Position numbers and translations under genes: made by a program. From Pseudomonas bubulae (lineage in GTDB: Bacteria; Pseudomonadota; Gammaproteobacteria; Pseudomonadales; Pseudomonadaceae), in the NCBI RefSeq assembly GCF_037023725.1, contig NZ_CP146077.1, forward strand, positions 4,315,001-4,379,000: a DNA stretch of 64,000 nucleotides, read 5' to 3'. A model generated the notes under the pieces. That model saw nothing but the letters and a program-made list of their open reading frames with translations. It had not been told where the DNA came from and searched no databases. Positions 45,551 to 56,602 of the stretch are shown in pieces. The stretch's first letter is position 1; each line of letters starts with the position of its first letter.

Positions 45551-47587
45551 ATGCCCTTGCGCCAGCGCCTTGAAAACCTCCCGGTAGGCCAGAAGCTGCT
45601 GACCGCCCTGCTCGCCTTGCTGGCCACCGTATTGCTGGTGGCCAACTTGACGTTTATCAGCGTCGCGTACTGGATCTCCCACGAGAGCACGGCTCCGCAA
45701 GCCCTGCAAACCCTGGGCAAGCTGACCGCAAACCCCGACCTGATCACCCACGCACTGGACTCGCCGCAAAGCGCCAAAGCCCTGCTCAACGAGATCGGCA
45801 GCTACGCCCCCCTGCGTGCTGCCGCCATTTATGACAGCGCGGGCAACCTGCTGGGACAACTGCAACACGGCGAACACCTGCCACTTCCGGAGCACTATCG
45901 TCAACTTGAGGCCTGGAGCCTCACCGAACTGCGCAGCCATCAAATCACCCGCCTGCATAACGGCGACCAGCCCCCCGGGCATTTGTTGCTGATCGCCAGC
46001 AGCGAACTGCCAATGGCGTTCTATACCGGCACGCTAACGGCCAGCCTGGGCATTCTGATCATCAGCGCTTTGCTCTGGTTCGTGGTGGCGCGGCAGATCA
46101 AGCGCCTGATTACCCAGCCTATTCACCGCCTTGAAGTACTGTCCCGCCAGGTCACTCGCGAGGAGAACTACGCATTGCGCGCGGCGCCCGGCAACAACGA
46201 CGAAATCGGTAGCCTGGCTGAGGCATTCAACACCATGCTGTCGCGCATTGAAGTACGCGATCAAGCGCTCAAACGCGCAAGGGACGAGGCCCGCCAGGCG
46301 TACGATCAAGCGCAGTCGCTGGCCGAAGAAACCCGCAACACCAATCGCAAGCTGGAACTGGAAGTCCAGGTACGCAGCAAAATCGAGAAAAAACTTACCG
46401 GTTTTCAGAACTACCTCAACTGCATCATCGACTCCATGCCTTCGGCGCTGATTGCACTGGACGAACAGCTCTATGTCACCCAATGGAACCAGGAAGCCAG
46501 CGCCCTCTCCGGCACGCAGCTGGATGAAGCCCTGAACAAGCCCATCGAGCTGGCATTTGAACCTCTCAAGCCCTTCCTGCCGCAACTCAAAGACACCATT
46601 GAGCACCACCAGGTCGCAAAAATTGAACGCGTCACCTGGAATCAGGGCGAGGAAGCCCGCCACTATGCCCTGACCTTTTACCCCCTGATGGGCGGTGGTG
46701 GACGCGGCGTGGTGATCCGCATCGATGACATCACCCAGCGCCTGTCGCTGGAAGACATGATGGTGCAATCGGAAAAAATGCTTTCCGTAGGCGGGCTGGC
46801 TGCCGGTATGGCTCACGAAATCAACAATCCGCTGGGAGCGATCCTGCATAACGTACAGAACATTCGCAGGCGCCTGTCGAGCGAGTTGCCCAAGAACATC
46901 GAACAAGCCGAGCAGACCGGCATCGACCTGGAGGTGGTCAACCACTACCTGCAGGCCCGGGAAATCCCGCAACTACTGGATGGCATTCAACAGGCCGGTG
47001 CACGCGCGGCGAAAATTGTCACCCATATGCTCAGCTTCAGCCGCCGCAGCAACCGGCAGATGAGCCCCTGTGATCTGTCGGCCCTGATTGACCAGGCTCT
47101 GGACATCGCCAGCAATGATTTCGACCTGGCCATTGGTTTTGACTTTATGGGACAAGCCATCACTCGCCAGTTCGACCCGCAACTGGGACCGGTGCCCGGC
47201 ATCCCCAACGAACTGGAGCAGGTGCTGCTCAATTTGCTGAAGAACGCCGCCCAGGCCATTCATCAACGTGCCGATCAGAGCGAGCCGGGACGCATAACCC
47301 TGCGCACCAGGCTCAACCCGCCCTGGGCGGAAATACAGGTCGAAGACAACGGTGCCGGTATGCCCGAGGCGGTGCGCAAACGAATTTTCGAGCCCTTCTT
47401 CACCACCAAGGAAGTTGGCCAGGGCACAGGGCTTGGCCTGTCCGTGTCGTACTTCATCATTACCAATAACCACAAGGGCCAAATGGAAGTGCACTCAACC
47501 CAGGGCCAAGGCACCTGTTTTACCCTGCGCCTGCCCTTGGCCGGCAACCAGCCGGCCTCCCCCGAACCAACCAACGTGGAAATGTAA
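45551..47587 (+). CDS. Membrane sensor histidine kinase with HAMP and PAS domains
   Basis: 678 residues from the ATG at 45551, chosen because it opens directly into a membrane-protein start (L-R-Q-R-L-E-N-L-P-V-G-Q-K). Two spans (about 17-40 and 160-182) flank a periplasmic sensor. Then come HAMP (to about 240), a coiled coil, PAS (about 285-405), and the dimerisation domain with phospho-acceptor His422 in A-H-E-I-N-N-P-L-G. The ATPase follows with N-L-L-K-N-A-A-Q, D-N-G-A-G-M and G-T-G-L-G-L-S. No response-regulator gene is near, so its partner is elsewhere. Position matches PA4398, which I recall being tied to swarming and biofilm. The signal is unknown. Confidence 0.9.
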   Translation: MPLRQRLENLPVGQKLLTALLALLATVLLVANLTFISVAYWISHESTAPQALQTLGKLTANPDLITHALDSPQSAKALLNEIGSYAPLRAAAIYDSAGNLLGQLQHGEHLPLPEHYRQLEAWSLTELRSHQITRLHNGDQPPGHLLLIASSELPMAFYTGTLTASLGILIISALLWFVVARQIKRLITQPIHRLEVLSRQVTREENYALRAAPGNNDEIGSLAEAFNTMLSRIEVRDQALKRARDEARQAYDQAQSLAEETRNTNRKLELEVQVRSKIEKKLTGFQNYLNCIIDSMPSALIALDEQLYVTQWNQEASALSGTQLDEALNKPIELAFEPLKPFLPQLKDTIEHHQVAKIERVTWNQGEEARHYALTFYPLMGGGGRGVVIRIDDITQRLSLEDMMVQSEKMLSVGGLAAGMAHEINNPLGAILHNVQNIRRRLSSELPKNIEQAEQTGIDLEVVNHYLQAREIPQLLDGIQQAGARAAKIVTHMLSFSRRSNRQMSPCDLSALIDQALDIASNDFDLAIGFDFMGQAITRQFDPQLGPVPGIPNELEQVLLNLLKNAAQAIHQRADQSEPGRITLRTRLNPPWAEIQVEDNGAGMPEAVRKRIFEPFFTTKEVGQGTGLGLSVSYFIITNNHKGQMEVHSTQGQGTCFTLRLPLAGNQPASPEPTNVEM

Positions 47588-47589
47588 CC

Positions 47590-48171
47590 ATGGGCTTTCG
47601 CTTATCGAAAATTTATACCCGCACCGGCGACAAGGGCGAAACAGGGCTTGGCGACGGTCGCCGTGTGCCCAAGGATCACCCGCGCATAGAAGCCATCGGC
47701 GAAGTCGATACGCTTAACAGCCAGGTCGGCCTGCTCCTGGCCGGGCTCATCGAGCACAGTGCCAGCCAGCCGGGGCTCAACGAGCTGATCGAGGTGCTTG
47801 AGCCGTGTCAGCACCGTTTGTTTGACCTGGGGGGTGAGTTGGCGATGCCGGAATATCAGGCACTTAACGCTGCCGAGATCGAACGGCTTGAAACTGCGAT
47901 CGATCGCTGGAATGAGGAGCTGGGGCCACTGGAGAACTTCATTCTGCCCGGCGGCTCGAGCCTGATAGCCCAGGCCCATGTTTGCCGCAGCCTGGCACGT
48001 AGTGCCGAACGCCGCTGCCAGCAGCTCAATGCATTGGAGCCACTGGCAGGTGTGGGGCTGGCGTATATCAATCGCTTGTCTGACTTGCTGTTTGTCGCCG
48101 CGCGCCTGATTGCCAAGCGCCAGGGGGTTGCAGAGATCCTGTGGCAGGCGGCAGCCAAACCAAAGGCTTGA
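47590..48171 (+). CDS. Cob(I)alamin adenosyltransferase, PduO type
   Basis: 193 residues opening K-I-Y-T-R-T-G-D-K-G-E-T-G-L-G-D-G, the ATP-binding signature of PduO/MMAB-type ATP:corrinoid adenosyltransferases, with the later F-I-L-P-G-G-S and C-R-S-L-A-R-S-A-E-R-R helices. The trimeric enzyme puts the adenosyl group on cobalamin for B12-dependent enzymes. It starts two bases after the sensor-kinase stop, so the genes are cotranscribed, though no functional link is evident. A small hairpin and a REP follow. Confidence 0.93.
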   Translation: MGFRLSKIYTRTGDKGETGLGDGRRVPKDHPRIEAIGEVDTLNSQVGLLLAGLIEHSASQPGLNELIEVLEPCQHRLFDLGGELAMPEYQALNAAEIERLETAIDRWNEELGPLENFILPGGSSLIAQAHVCRSLARSAERRCQQLNALEPLAGVGLAYINRLSDLLFVAARLIAKRQGVAEILWQAAAKPKA

Positions 48172-48183
48172 TGTCGTTCATTT

Positions 48184-48210
48184 GTAGTCGCTCTACTCGT
48201 CAGCGACTAC
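48184..48210 (+). terminator. Hairpin after the adenosyltransferase gene
   Basis: Stem GTAGTCGCT/AGCGACTAC with a nine-base loop, thirteen bases past the stop. There is no T-run, so termination may rely on the hairpin together with the REP that follows. Confidence 0.45.
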
Positions 48211-48225
48211 AGGAAAAACTGAATC

Positions 48226-48278
48226 TGTGGGAGCGAGCCTGCTCGCGAAGGTCGTTCGCGAGCAGGCTCGCTCCCACA
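48226..48278. repeat. Paired inverted REP element (REPIN-like)
   Basis: A 53-base palindromic unit: TGTGGGAGCGAGCCTGCTCG on the left, its inverted copy on the right, and a short centre. This is the common Pseudomonas extragenic palindrome in its two-copy form. It lies between convergent genes. Confidence 0.85.
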
Positions 48279-48330
48279 ACCAACAGAACGTGCATGCCGT
48301 CGCGGGACCCGCAACAGCCTACGAATCACA

Positions 48331-49275
48331 TCAAACCTGCGGCCAGAACGCCCGAATACCCGCCACGCCCTGGGCACCGATCTGCCACGCCTGCTGGCGA
48401 TCATCCGGGCCGAGCCCACCCAGCAAAAATACCGGCCTGCTGAAATTGGCGATCAATTGCTGCGCCTGCTCCCAGCCCAGTGGCTGTGCATCAGGGTGGG
48501 TCTGCGTCGCCAGCACCGGCGACAGGGTCACGAAGTCCACATCCATCTGTTCAGCCAGCGCCAGCTCCTCGGCGTTATGGCATGAAGCAGCCAGCCAGCG
48601 GTCTTTTGGCAATGGCCGACCCTTGGCGGCGTACTTGCGCAATTGCGCGGCCGTCAGATGCCAGCCGGCCGAAGGAAAATCCCCCAACCACTCCAACGGC
48701 CCCTTGAGCATCAACTGCGCCTTGCCGGCACACAAGCCGGTCGCGTCCACCGCCAGGTCGCGGTACTTGGGGTCGTACCCATTGGGGGCACGCAACGAAA
48801 TCAGCCTGATCCCGCCTGCAATCGCCTTCTGGATACCGCGCAACAGCTCAGGGGTCTCCAGTTCATCCGGCGTAATCAGGTACTGATCGGGCAAGCGGGC
48901 AGCGCCCACAATGGGCTGATTGGCGTCAGGGAATCTGTAGTCCACCAACTCGCGCTGACTGACCCAAGCCAGTGGCTGACCTTCTACGCCATGAGGTTCG
49001 CCGGAAAACGCCGAAACTTCCCATACATCCAGCAGAACCTGCTTATCCGGATAGTCATGCTGAACCTTGATCAGAGGCCGGGCCACCTCGACCGTAATGC
49101 CCAACTCTTCTTTCAGCTCGCGCGCCAGTGCAGCTTCGACCGATTCCCCGGCCTCGACCTTGCCGCCGGGAAATTCCCACAGACCGCCCTGATGCTGAGT
49201 GTCAGCGCGACGAGCGATCAGAATGCTGCCGTCTGTGCCTCGGATAACGGCCGCAGCCACATGAACTCGTTTCAC
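48331..49275 (-). CDS. Nudix hydrolase fused to a thiamine-phosphate-synthase-like domain
   Basis: 314 residues from a GTG at 49275 with AGAGGAAG ahead. The first half is a MutT-type Nudix enzyme: the box G-G-K-V-E-A-G-E-S-V-E-A-A-L-A-R-E-L-K-E-E-L-G is complete, as for 8-oxo-dGTP cleaning enzymes. The second half (from about 140) is a TIM barrel resembling thiamine monophosphate synthase (ThiE/TenI; D-F-V-T-L-S-P-V and V-F-L-L-G-G-L-G). The fusion is usual in pseudomonads and often named MutT, but the role of the second half is unproven. Its start overlaps the GST stop as GTGA. Confidence 0.9.
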   Translation of the reverse strand: MKRVHVAAAVIRGTDGSILIARRADTQHQGGLWEFPGGKVEAGESVEAALARELKEELGITVEVARPLIKVQHDYPDKQVLLDVWEVSAFSGEPHGVEGQPLAWVSQRELVDYRFPDANQPIVGAARLPDQYLITPDELETPELLRGIQKAIAGGIRLISLRAPNGYDPKYRDLAVDATGLCAGKAQLMLKGPLEWLGDFPSAGWHLTAAQLRKYAAKGRPLPKDRWLAASCHNAEELALAEQMDVDFVTLSPVLATQTHPDAQPLGWEQAQQLIANFSRPVFLLGGLGPDDRQQAWQIGAQGVAGIRAFWPQV

Positions 49276-49904
49276 CCTTGTACTTCCTCTAATCCGGCCT
49301 GTTGCCAGGCTTTGAACGCAGGCCATTGATAAATGGCGTCGATATACGCTTGATCTTCTGCTGACAGCTCCACGCGATAAGTGCGAAGGCGCACAGCCAC
49401 CGGCGCGAAAAACGCATCAGCCACACTCAACCGCCCGAACAGGTACGGCCCGCGTTCGCTGGCCACAGCACGGCACTCTGCCCACAAGGCAATGATGCGC
49501 TCGATGTCGGCCTGAGCCTCGGCCGGCATGGGTACCAGCGCCTGATCATGGCTCAAATCAAATGGCAGATTGCCCCGCAACGCAAAAAAGCCGCTGTGCA
49601 TTTGCGCGCAAGCCGATCGGGCCTGGGCCCGTGCCTTGATATCTGCAGGCCATAACTGGGCCGCAGGGAAACGCTCATTCAGATATTCGGCAATCGCCAG
49701 CGAGTCAGCGATGGTGCCATGTTCGGTCTTGAGCAACGGTACTTTACCCGTTGCCGAGTGTTGCAGAATCAGTGCCCGGGTATCCGGCTGACCCAGTTTT
49801 ATCAGTGTCTCGGTGTAGGCAGCACCCGCCAGATCCAGCGCCAGCGCGCCACGCAGGGACCACGAAGAGTGCAACTTGTCGCCAATGATCAGGTGGAAGC
49901 TCAT
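49272..49904 (-). CDS. Glutathione S-transferase family protein
   Basis: 210 residues with an N-terminal thioredoxin-like domain (S-S-W-S-L-R-G-A-L-A-L, then the cis-Pro G-K-V-P-L-L and I-A-D-S-L-A-I glutathione-binding motif) and an all-helical C-terminal domain (S-V-A-D-A-F-F-A-P). The Ser in S-S-W-S points to a bacterial zeta/theta-like GST. Substrate unknown. It overlaps the Nudix gene by four bases. Confidence 0.9.
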   Translation of the reverse strand: MSFHLIIGDKLHSSWSLRGALALDLAGAAYTETLIKLGQPDTRALILQHSATGKVPLLKTEHGTIADSLAIAEYLNERFPAAQLWPADIKARAQARSACAQMHSGFFALRGNLPFDLSHDQALVPMPAEAQADIERIIALWAECRAVASERGPYLFGRLSVADAFFAPVAVRLRTYRVELSAEDQAYIDAIYQWPAFKAWQQAGLEEVQG

Positions 49905-50005
49905 ACACAGACACCTTGAGAATTAGGGGGTAAATCTGATGCCCTCAAGGCATCACGGTGCTGCCCGCGCAGGATCGGCTGACAACCCCGTGATGTCGAG
50001 ACGAC

Positions 50006-51223
50006 TTAGGTACGGTACTCGGCGTTGATTTTCACGTATTCGTGGGACAGGTCAGTGGTCCAGATAGTCTCGCTGCAGGTACCACGACCCAATTCGATGC
50101 GGATGGTGATTTCTTCGCGAGCCATCACTGCCGAGCCCTGCTCTTCGGTGTAAGTGGCCGAACGGGCGCCGCCGCTGGCAATGCACACTTCACCCAGGAA
50201 CACGTCAATCTTGCTGACGTCCAGATCCGGCACGCCTGCGCGGCCCACTGCAGCCAGAATGCGGCCCCAGTTCGGGTCCGAGGCAAACAGCGCGGTCTTG
50301 ATCAGCGGCGAGTGTGCAACGGTGTACCCCACGTCCAGGCACTCCTGGTGATTGGCGCCGCCATTTACTTCAACGGTGACAAACTTGGTCGCACCCTCAC
50401 CGTCACGCACGATGGCCTGCGCCACCTCCATGCAGACTTCCAGCACCGCCCGTTTCAACGCGGCAAACAGCGGGCCGCTGGCTTCTGTAATTTCAGGCAG
50501 GGCAGCCTTGCCGGTGGCAATCAGCATGCAGCAGTCGTTGGTCGAAGTATCGCCATCGATAGTGATGCGGTTGAACGACTTGTTCGCACCGTCGAGCAGC
50601 AGGTTTTGCAACACGTCGCGGGCAACTTTGGCGTCGGTGGCGATGTAGCCCAGCATGGTGGCCATATTTGGACGAATCATGCCCGCACCCTTGCTGATAC
50701 CGGTCACGGTGATGGTTACGCCTTCATGCTCGAACTGACGGCTGGCACCCTTTGGCAGGGTGTCGGTGGTCATGATGCCGGTTGCAGCTTCGGCCCAGTT
50801 GTTCTCGGACAAATCGTCCAGCGCGGCTTGCAATGCGCCTTCGATCTTCTCGACAGGCAGCGGCTCGCCGATCACCCCGGTGGAATACGGCAGCACTGCA
50901 CTGGCATCAACGCCGGTCAGTTCAGCCAGCCTGGCGCAGGTCCGGGTTGCAGCGATCAGCCCTGGCTCACCGGTACCGGCGTTGGCATTGCCCGTGTTGG
51001 TCAGCAAATAGCGAACCGGGCCTTGCACACGTTGTTTGGCCAGAATCACAGGGGCCGCGCAAAACGCATTCAGGGTGAAAACACCCGCCACGCTGGAGCC
51101 TTCGGCGCAGCGCATAATCACCACGTCCTTGCGCCCTGCGCGCTTGATACCGGCAGAAGCGATACCCAGTTCAAAACCGGCCACCGGGTGCAAAACAGGC
51201 AAAGGACCAAGACCAACAGCCAT
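50006..51223 (-). CDS. argJ: Bifunctional ornithine acetyltransferase / N-acetylglutamate synthase
   Basis: 405 residues. ArgJ recycles the acetyl group from N-acetylornithine to glutamate in arginine synthesis. The autoproteolysis site T in I-M-T-T-D-T-L-P-K divides alpha and beta chains, and the C-terminus ends in the conserved D-L-S-H-E-Y-V-K-I-N-A-E-Y. G-N-A-N-A-G-T-G lines the active site. It lies downstream of secA, separated by a terminator, as in other pseudomonads. Confidence 0.97.
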   Translation of the reverse strand: MAVGLGPLPVLHPVAGFELGIASAGIKRAGRKDVVIMRCAEGSSVAGVFTLNAFCAAPVILAKQRVQGPVRYLLTNTGNANAGTGEPGLIAATRTCARLAELTGVDASAVLPYSTGVIGEPLPVEKIEGALQAALDDLSENNWAEAATGIMTTDTLPKGASRQFEHEGVTITVTGISKGAGMIRPNMATMLGYIATDAKVARDVLQNLLLDGANKSFNRITIDGDTSTNDCCMLIATGKAALPEITEASGPLFAALKRAVLEVCMEVAQAIVRDGEGATKFVTVEVNGGANHQECLDVGYTVAHSPLIKTALFASDPNWGRILAAVGRAGVPDLDVSKIDVFLGEVCIASGGARSATYTEEQGSAVMAREEITIRIELGRGTCSETIWTTDLSHEYVKINAEYRT

Positions 51224-51282
51224 GACGCGCTCCTAAAAAGTTCTGTGCGCCGCCGCAAAAGGACGGGAATTCAATGGTAAAA

Positions 51283-51311
51283 CGCCGCGACGGCTAATGC
51301 CGGTCGCGGCG
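51283..51311 (-). terminator. Terminator after secA
   Basis: Stem CGCCGCGA/TCGCGGCG with a thirteen-base centre containing a further short stem, followed by GTTTT on the minus strand, 28 bases past the secA stop. Confidence 0.7.
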
Positions 51312-51338
51312 CAGGTGTTTCAGCAGGTGAAGCGGGCT

Positions 51339-54092
<2,754 letters not shown>

Positions 54093-54399
54093 ATCGGCAG
54101 GATCTTCCACACATAGGGATGGAGGGCGGCCCCGAGAGTCGCCCGAGCAGCCCTGATGGCCGCATGCGAACGAGCATTCTACCCGGAAACGGCGGTGAGG
54201 AAAGTGGCGTTATTCCACGATACTGGTACTGCGTTGTGAAGGGGCCTCCCTAAAATAAGGGCTTTTTGCTGAACTTCAACCCGTTTGCACAAGAAGTTAC
54301 TCATTGATTTCATAAATAAATTCAGATTTACCTTAGCCCGGACCAGTGAGAGGCAGGCATCTGCTAAGATTGCAGCTCTGTTTTATCAGGTGTTTGAAC
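54093..54399. other. Divergent secA / dciA intergenic region
   Basis: About 300 bases that must hold both promoters and the secA leader. I found no open frame with an arrest-peptide pattern and no sure promoter boxes. Confidence 0.4.
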
Positions 54400-54858
54400 A
54401 TGGCATTTCGCCCACATCCAGCACGGGCACCCTCCGTCCTGCTCCGCGAGGCCAAGCCCCTAAAAGCTATTTTCGGCCATGCCAAGCGCCTGGCACACCT
54501 GCAACGCCTGCTTGAAAGCCAGCTTCAGCCCGCCGCGAGGGAGCATTGTCACGTTGCCTCATGGCGTGAAGGGAGTTTGTTGCTGATCGTGACCGACGGC
54601 CATTGGGCCACTCGCCTGCGCTATCAGCAAAAGCGCCTGCTGCGCCAACTGCAGGCATTCGACGAGTTCGCCAGCCTGACCCGCATTTTGTTCAAGGTGC
54701 AGCCGCCCACGGTACAGGCCAAGGTCGCGGGGCATACGCTGGATTTGTCCGTCGATGCCGCCCAGACCATCCAGGCAACGGCCGATGGCATTACCGACCC
54801 GGCCTTGCGCGCGGCCCTTGAACGCCTGGCCAGCCACGCGCGGCCCAAACCCGACTGA
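54400..54858 (+). CDS. dciA: DnaB helicase-loading protein DciA (DUF721)
   Basis: 152 residues from the ATG at 54400. The DUF721 core contains L-L-I-V-T-D-G-H-W-A-T-R-L-R-Y and the C-terminal F-K-V-Q-P-P. DciA is the ancestral bacterial partner that brings DnaB helicase to single-stranded DNA in bacteria lacking DnaC, including pseudomonads. The N-terminus is short and basic. Divergent from secA, its standard place. A REP lies 20 bases past the stop. Confidence 0.88.
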   Translation: MAFRPHPARAPSVLLREAKPLKAIFGHAKRLAHLQRLLESQLQPAAREHCHVASWREGSLLLIVTDGHWATRLRYQQKRLLRQLQAFDEFASLTRILFKVQPPTVQAKVAGHTLDLSVDAAQTIQATADGITDPALRAALERLASHARPKPD

Positions 54859-54878
54859 TCCTCCTGATCAAGCCCCAT

Positions 54879-54906
54879 TGTGGGAGCGAGCCTGCTCGCT
54901 CCCACA
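54879..54906. repeat. REP hairpin
   Basis: TGTGGGAGCGAG and its inverted copy around CCTG, the same family as the pair at 48226-48278 but a single hairpin. It lies between convergent dciA and the YjgR-type gene and may act as a transcript end. Confidence 0.85.
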
Positions 54907-54922
54907 GTTGCAGTCTTGTTAT

Positions 54923-56407
54923 TTATTTGCGCTTGCTGTTACCCAGTAACGACCCCAACAGCCCGCGCACCAGCTGACGGCCCATCTGACCCGCCGCCTG
55001 ACGCGCCATCGACTGCAAGGCCTTGCCTGCTGTCGTGCCCAAAAAGTCTCCCGCCTGATCAAGAAACCCCGGCTCGTGCTGTGCAGCCTGTGTCTGCGCC
55101 TGATCTTGCGGTGCCACGCCTTTGCGGGCCATGAGGATTTCATAAGCCGACTCTCGATCAACGGGCTTGTCATAACGCCCCTGCAGCGCTGAACGGCTGA
55201 TCAATGCAGCCCTTTCGGCCTCCGTCAGCGGGCCTATACGCGATTGCGGTGGCGCAATCAGCACCCGCTGAACCATCGCCGGCGTGCCTTTTTCCTCAAG
55301 CATGCCCACCAGAGCCTCCCCCGTGCCCAGCTCCGTCAGTACGGCCAGCGCGCTGAATGCCGGATTGGGGCGAAAGCCGTCTGCCACAGCTTTCAGGGAT
55401 TTCTGCTCTTTGGCCGTAAAGGCCCGCAGCCCGTGCTGGATACGCAACCCCAACTGTGCCAGCACCGTATCGGGCAAGTCCGCCGGTGATTGAGTGACGA
55501 AATACACCCCTACACCCTTGGAGCGAATCAACCTGACCACTTGTTCCAGCCGGTCCTGCAATGCTTTTGGCGTACCAGCAAACAACAGATGCGCTTCGTC
55601 GAAAAACAGCGCCAGAAAGGGCTTGTCTGCATCGCCGCGCTCGGGCAACTGTTCGAAAAGCTCCGCCAGCAACCACAACAGGAACGTTGCGTAGACCTTG
55701 GGCGCTTCATGCACCAGGCGGCTGGCATCGAGCAGATGGATCTGCCCGCGCCCGTCGCTGGCGGGCTGCAAAATATCGTCGAGCTGCAGTGCCGGCTCAC
55801 CAAACAGGGCTTCTGCACCCTGCTGCTCAAGGGTTGCCAGACGGCGCAACAACGCCTGGCTGGAGCCCGTGGTCATCAGGGCCGCGTCATCGCCAAGCAC
55901 TTGTGGGTTGTCACGCAGGTGATTGAGCAGTGCCTTGAGGTCTTTAAGGTCAAGCAGCAACAACCCTTCCCGATCCGCCACCTTGAAGGCGGCATAGAGG
56001 GCCGACTGCTGGCTGTCGGTCAGCTCCAGCAGGCTGCCCAGCAGCAACGGCCCCATGTCACTCAGGGTCGTGCGCAATGGGTGACCCGTCTTGCCCTGGA
56101 TATCCCACAAAGTAACCGGATAGGCCTTGGGCTGGTAATTGAGCCAGGGCATTCCCGCGATCCGTTCGGCAATCTTGCCCTGGGGATTGCCGGCCGCACC
56201 CAGGCCGCACAAGTCACCCTTGATGTCGGCGGCGAAGACGGCCACCCCGGCATCACTGAACTGTTCAGCCAGCCGCTGAAGCGTAACGGTTTTACCCGTG
56301 CCCGTGGCTCCCGCCACTAAACCGTGGCGATTGGCCAGGCGCAAGGACTGCGCGATGGGCTGAGCCGAAAGGTCAGCGCCGATTACTAGAGCAGAAGAGT
56401 CAGGCAT
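54923..56407 (-). CDS. YjgR/HerA-like P-loop ATPase (DUF853)
   Basis: 494 residues. The N-terminus binds ATP through Walker A G-A-T-G-T-G-K-T at 33-40, with Walker B L-F-F-D-E-A-H-L-L near 265 and V-Y-F-V-T-Q-S-P as sensor. The family, known as YjgR or DUF853, is related to HerA/FtsK DNA-pumping motors, but its role is unknown. The C-terminus has Gly/Ala/Gln-rich helices ending in a lysine-rich tail. It stands alone between convergent and divergent neighbours. Confidence 0.88.
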   Translation of the reverse strand: MPDSSALVIGADLSAQPIAQSLRLANRHGLVAGATGTGKTVTLQRLAEQFSDAGVAVFAADIKGDLCGLGAAGNPQGKIAERIAGMPWLNYQPKAYPVTLWDIQGKTGHPLRTTLSDMGPLLLGSLLELTDSQQSALYAAFKVADREGLLLLDLKDLKALLNHLRDNPQVLGDDAALMTTGSSQALLRRLATLEQQGAEALFGEPALQLDDILQPASDGRGQIHLLDASRLVHEAPKVYATFLLWLLAELFEQLPERGDADKPFLALFFDEAHLLFAGTPKALQDRLEQVVRLIRSKGVGVYFVTQSPADLPDTVLAQLGLRIQHGLRAFTAKEQKSLKAVADGFRPNPAFSALAVLTELGTGEALVGMLEEKGTPAMVQRVLIAPPQSRIGPLTEAERAALISRSALQGRYDKPVDRESAYEILMARKGVAPQDQAQTQAAQHEPGFLDQAGDFLGTTAGKALQSMARQAAGQMGRQLVRGLLGSLLGNSKRK

Positions 56408-56602
56408 TTTGCCACCTTTGATTAATCTTTAGCGATCGCGGGTCGATACACACTGAATGCTAGACCACATAAAACCGGATTTAGCGTGGTAAAGCGGCTT
56501 GATCAACAGCCAACTTGCCCTGTTCAGGCAGTGCTGTGTAGAGCGCGCGTTTTACCAGAGTGTATGTCGCACACTTTTAGACCTTAGCGGACCCTTCAAG
56601 CC

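Noticed and set aside
54093..54399. A secM-like arrest gene in the secA leader
   Set aside because: No open frame with a signal peptide and arrest motif is present.
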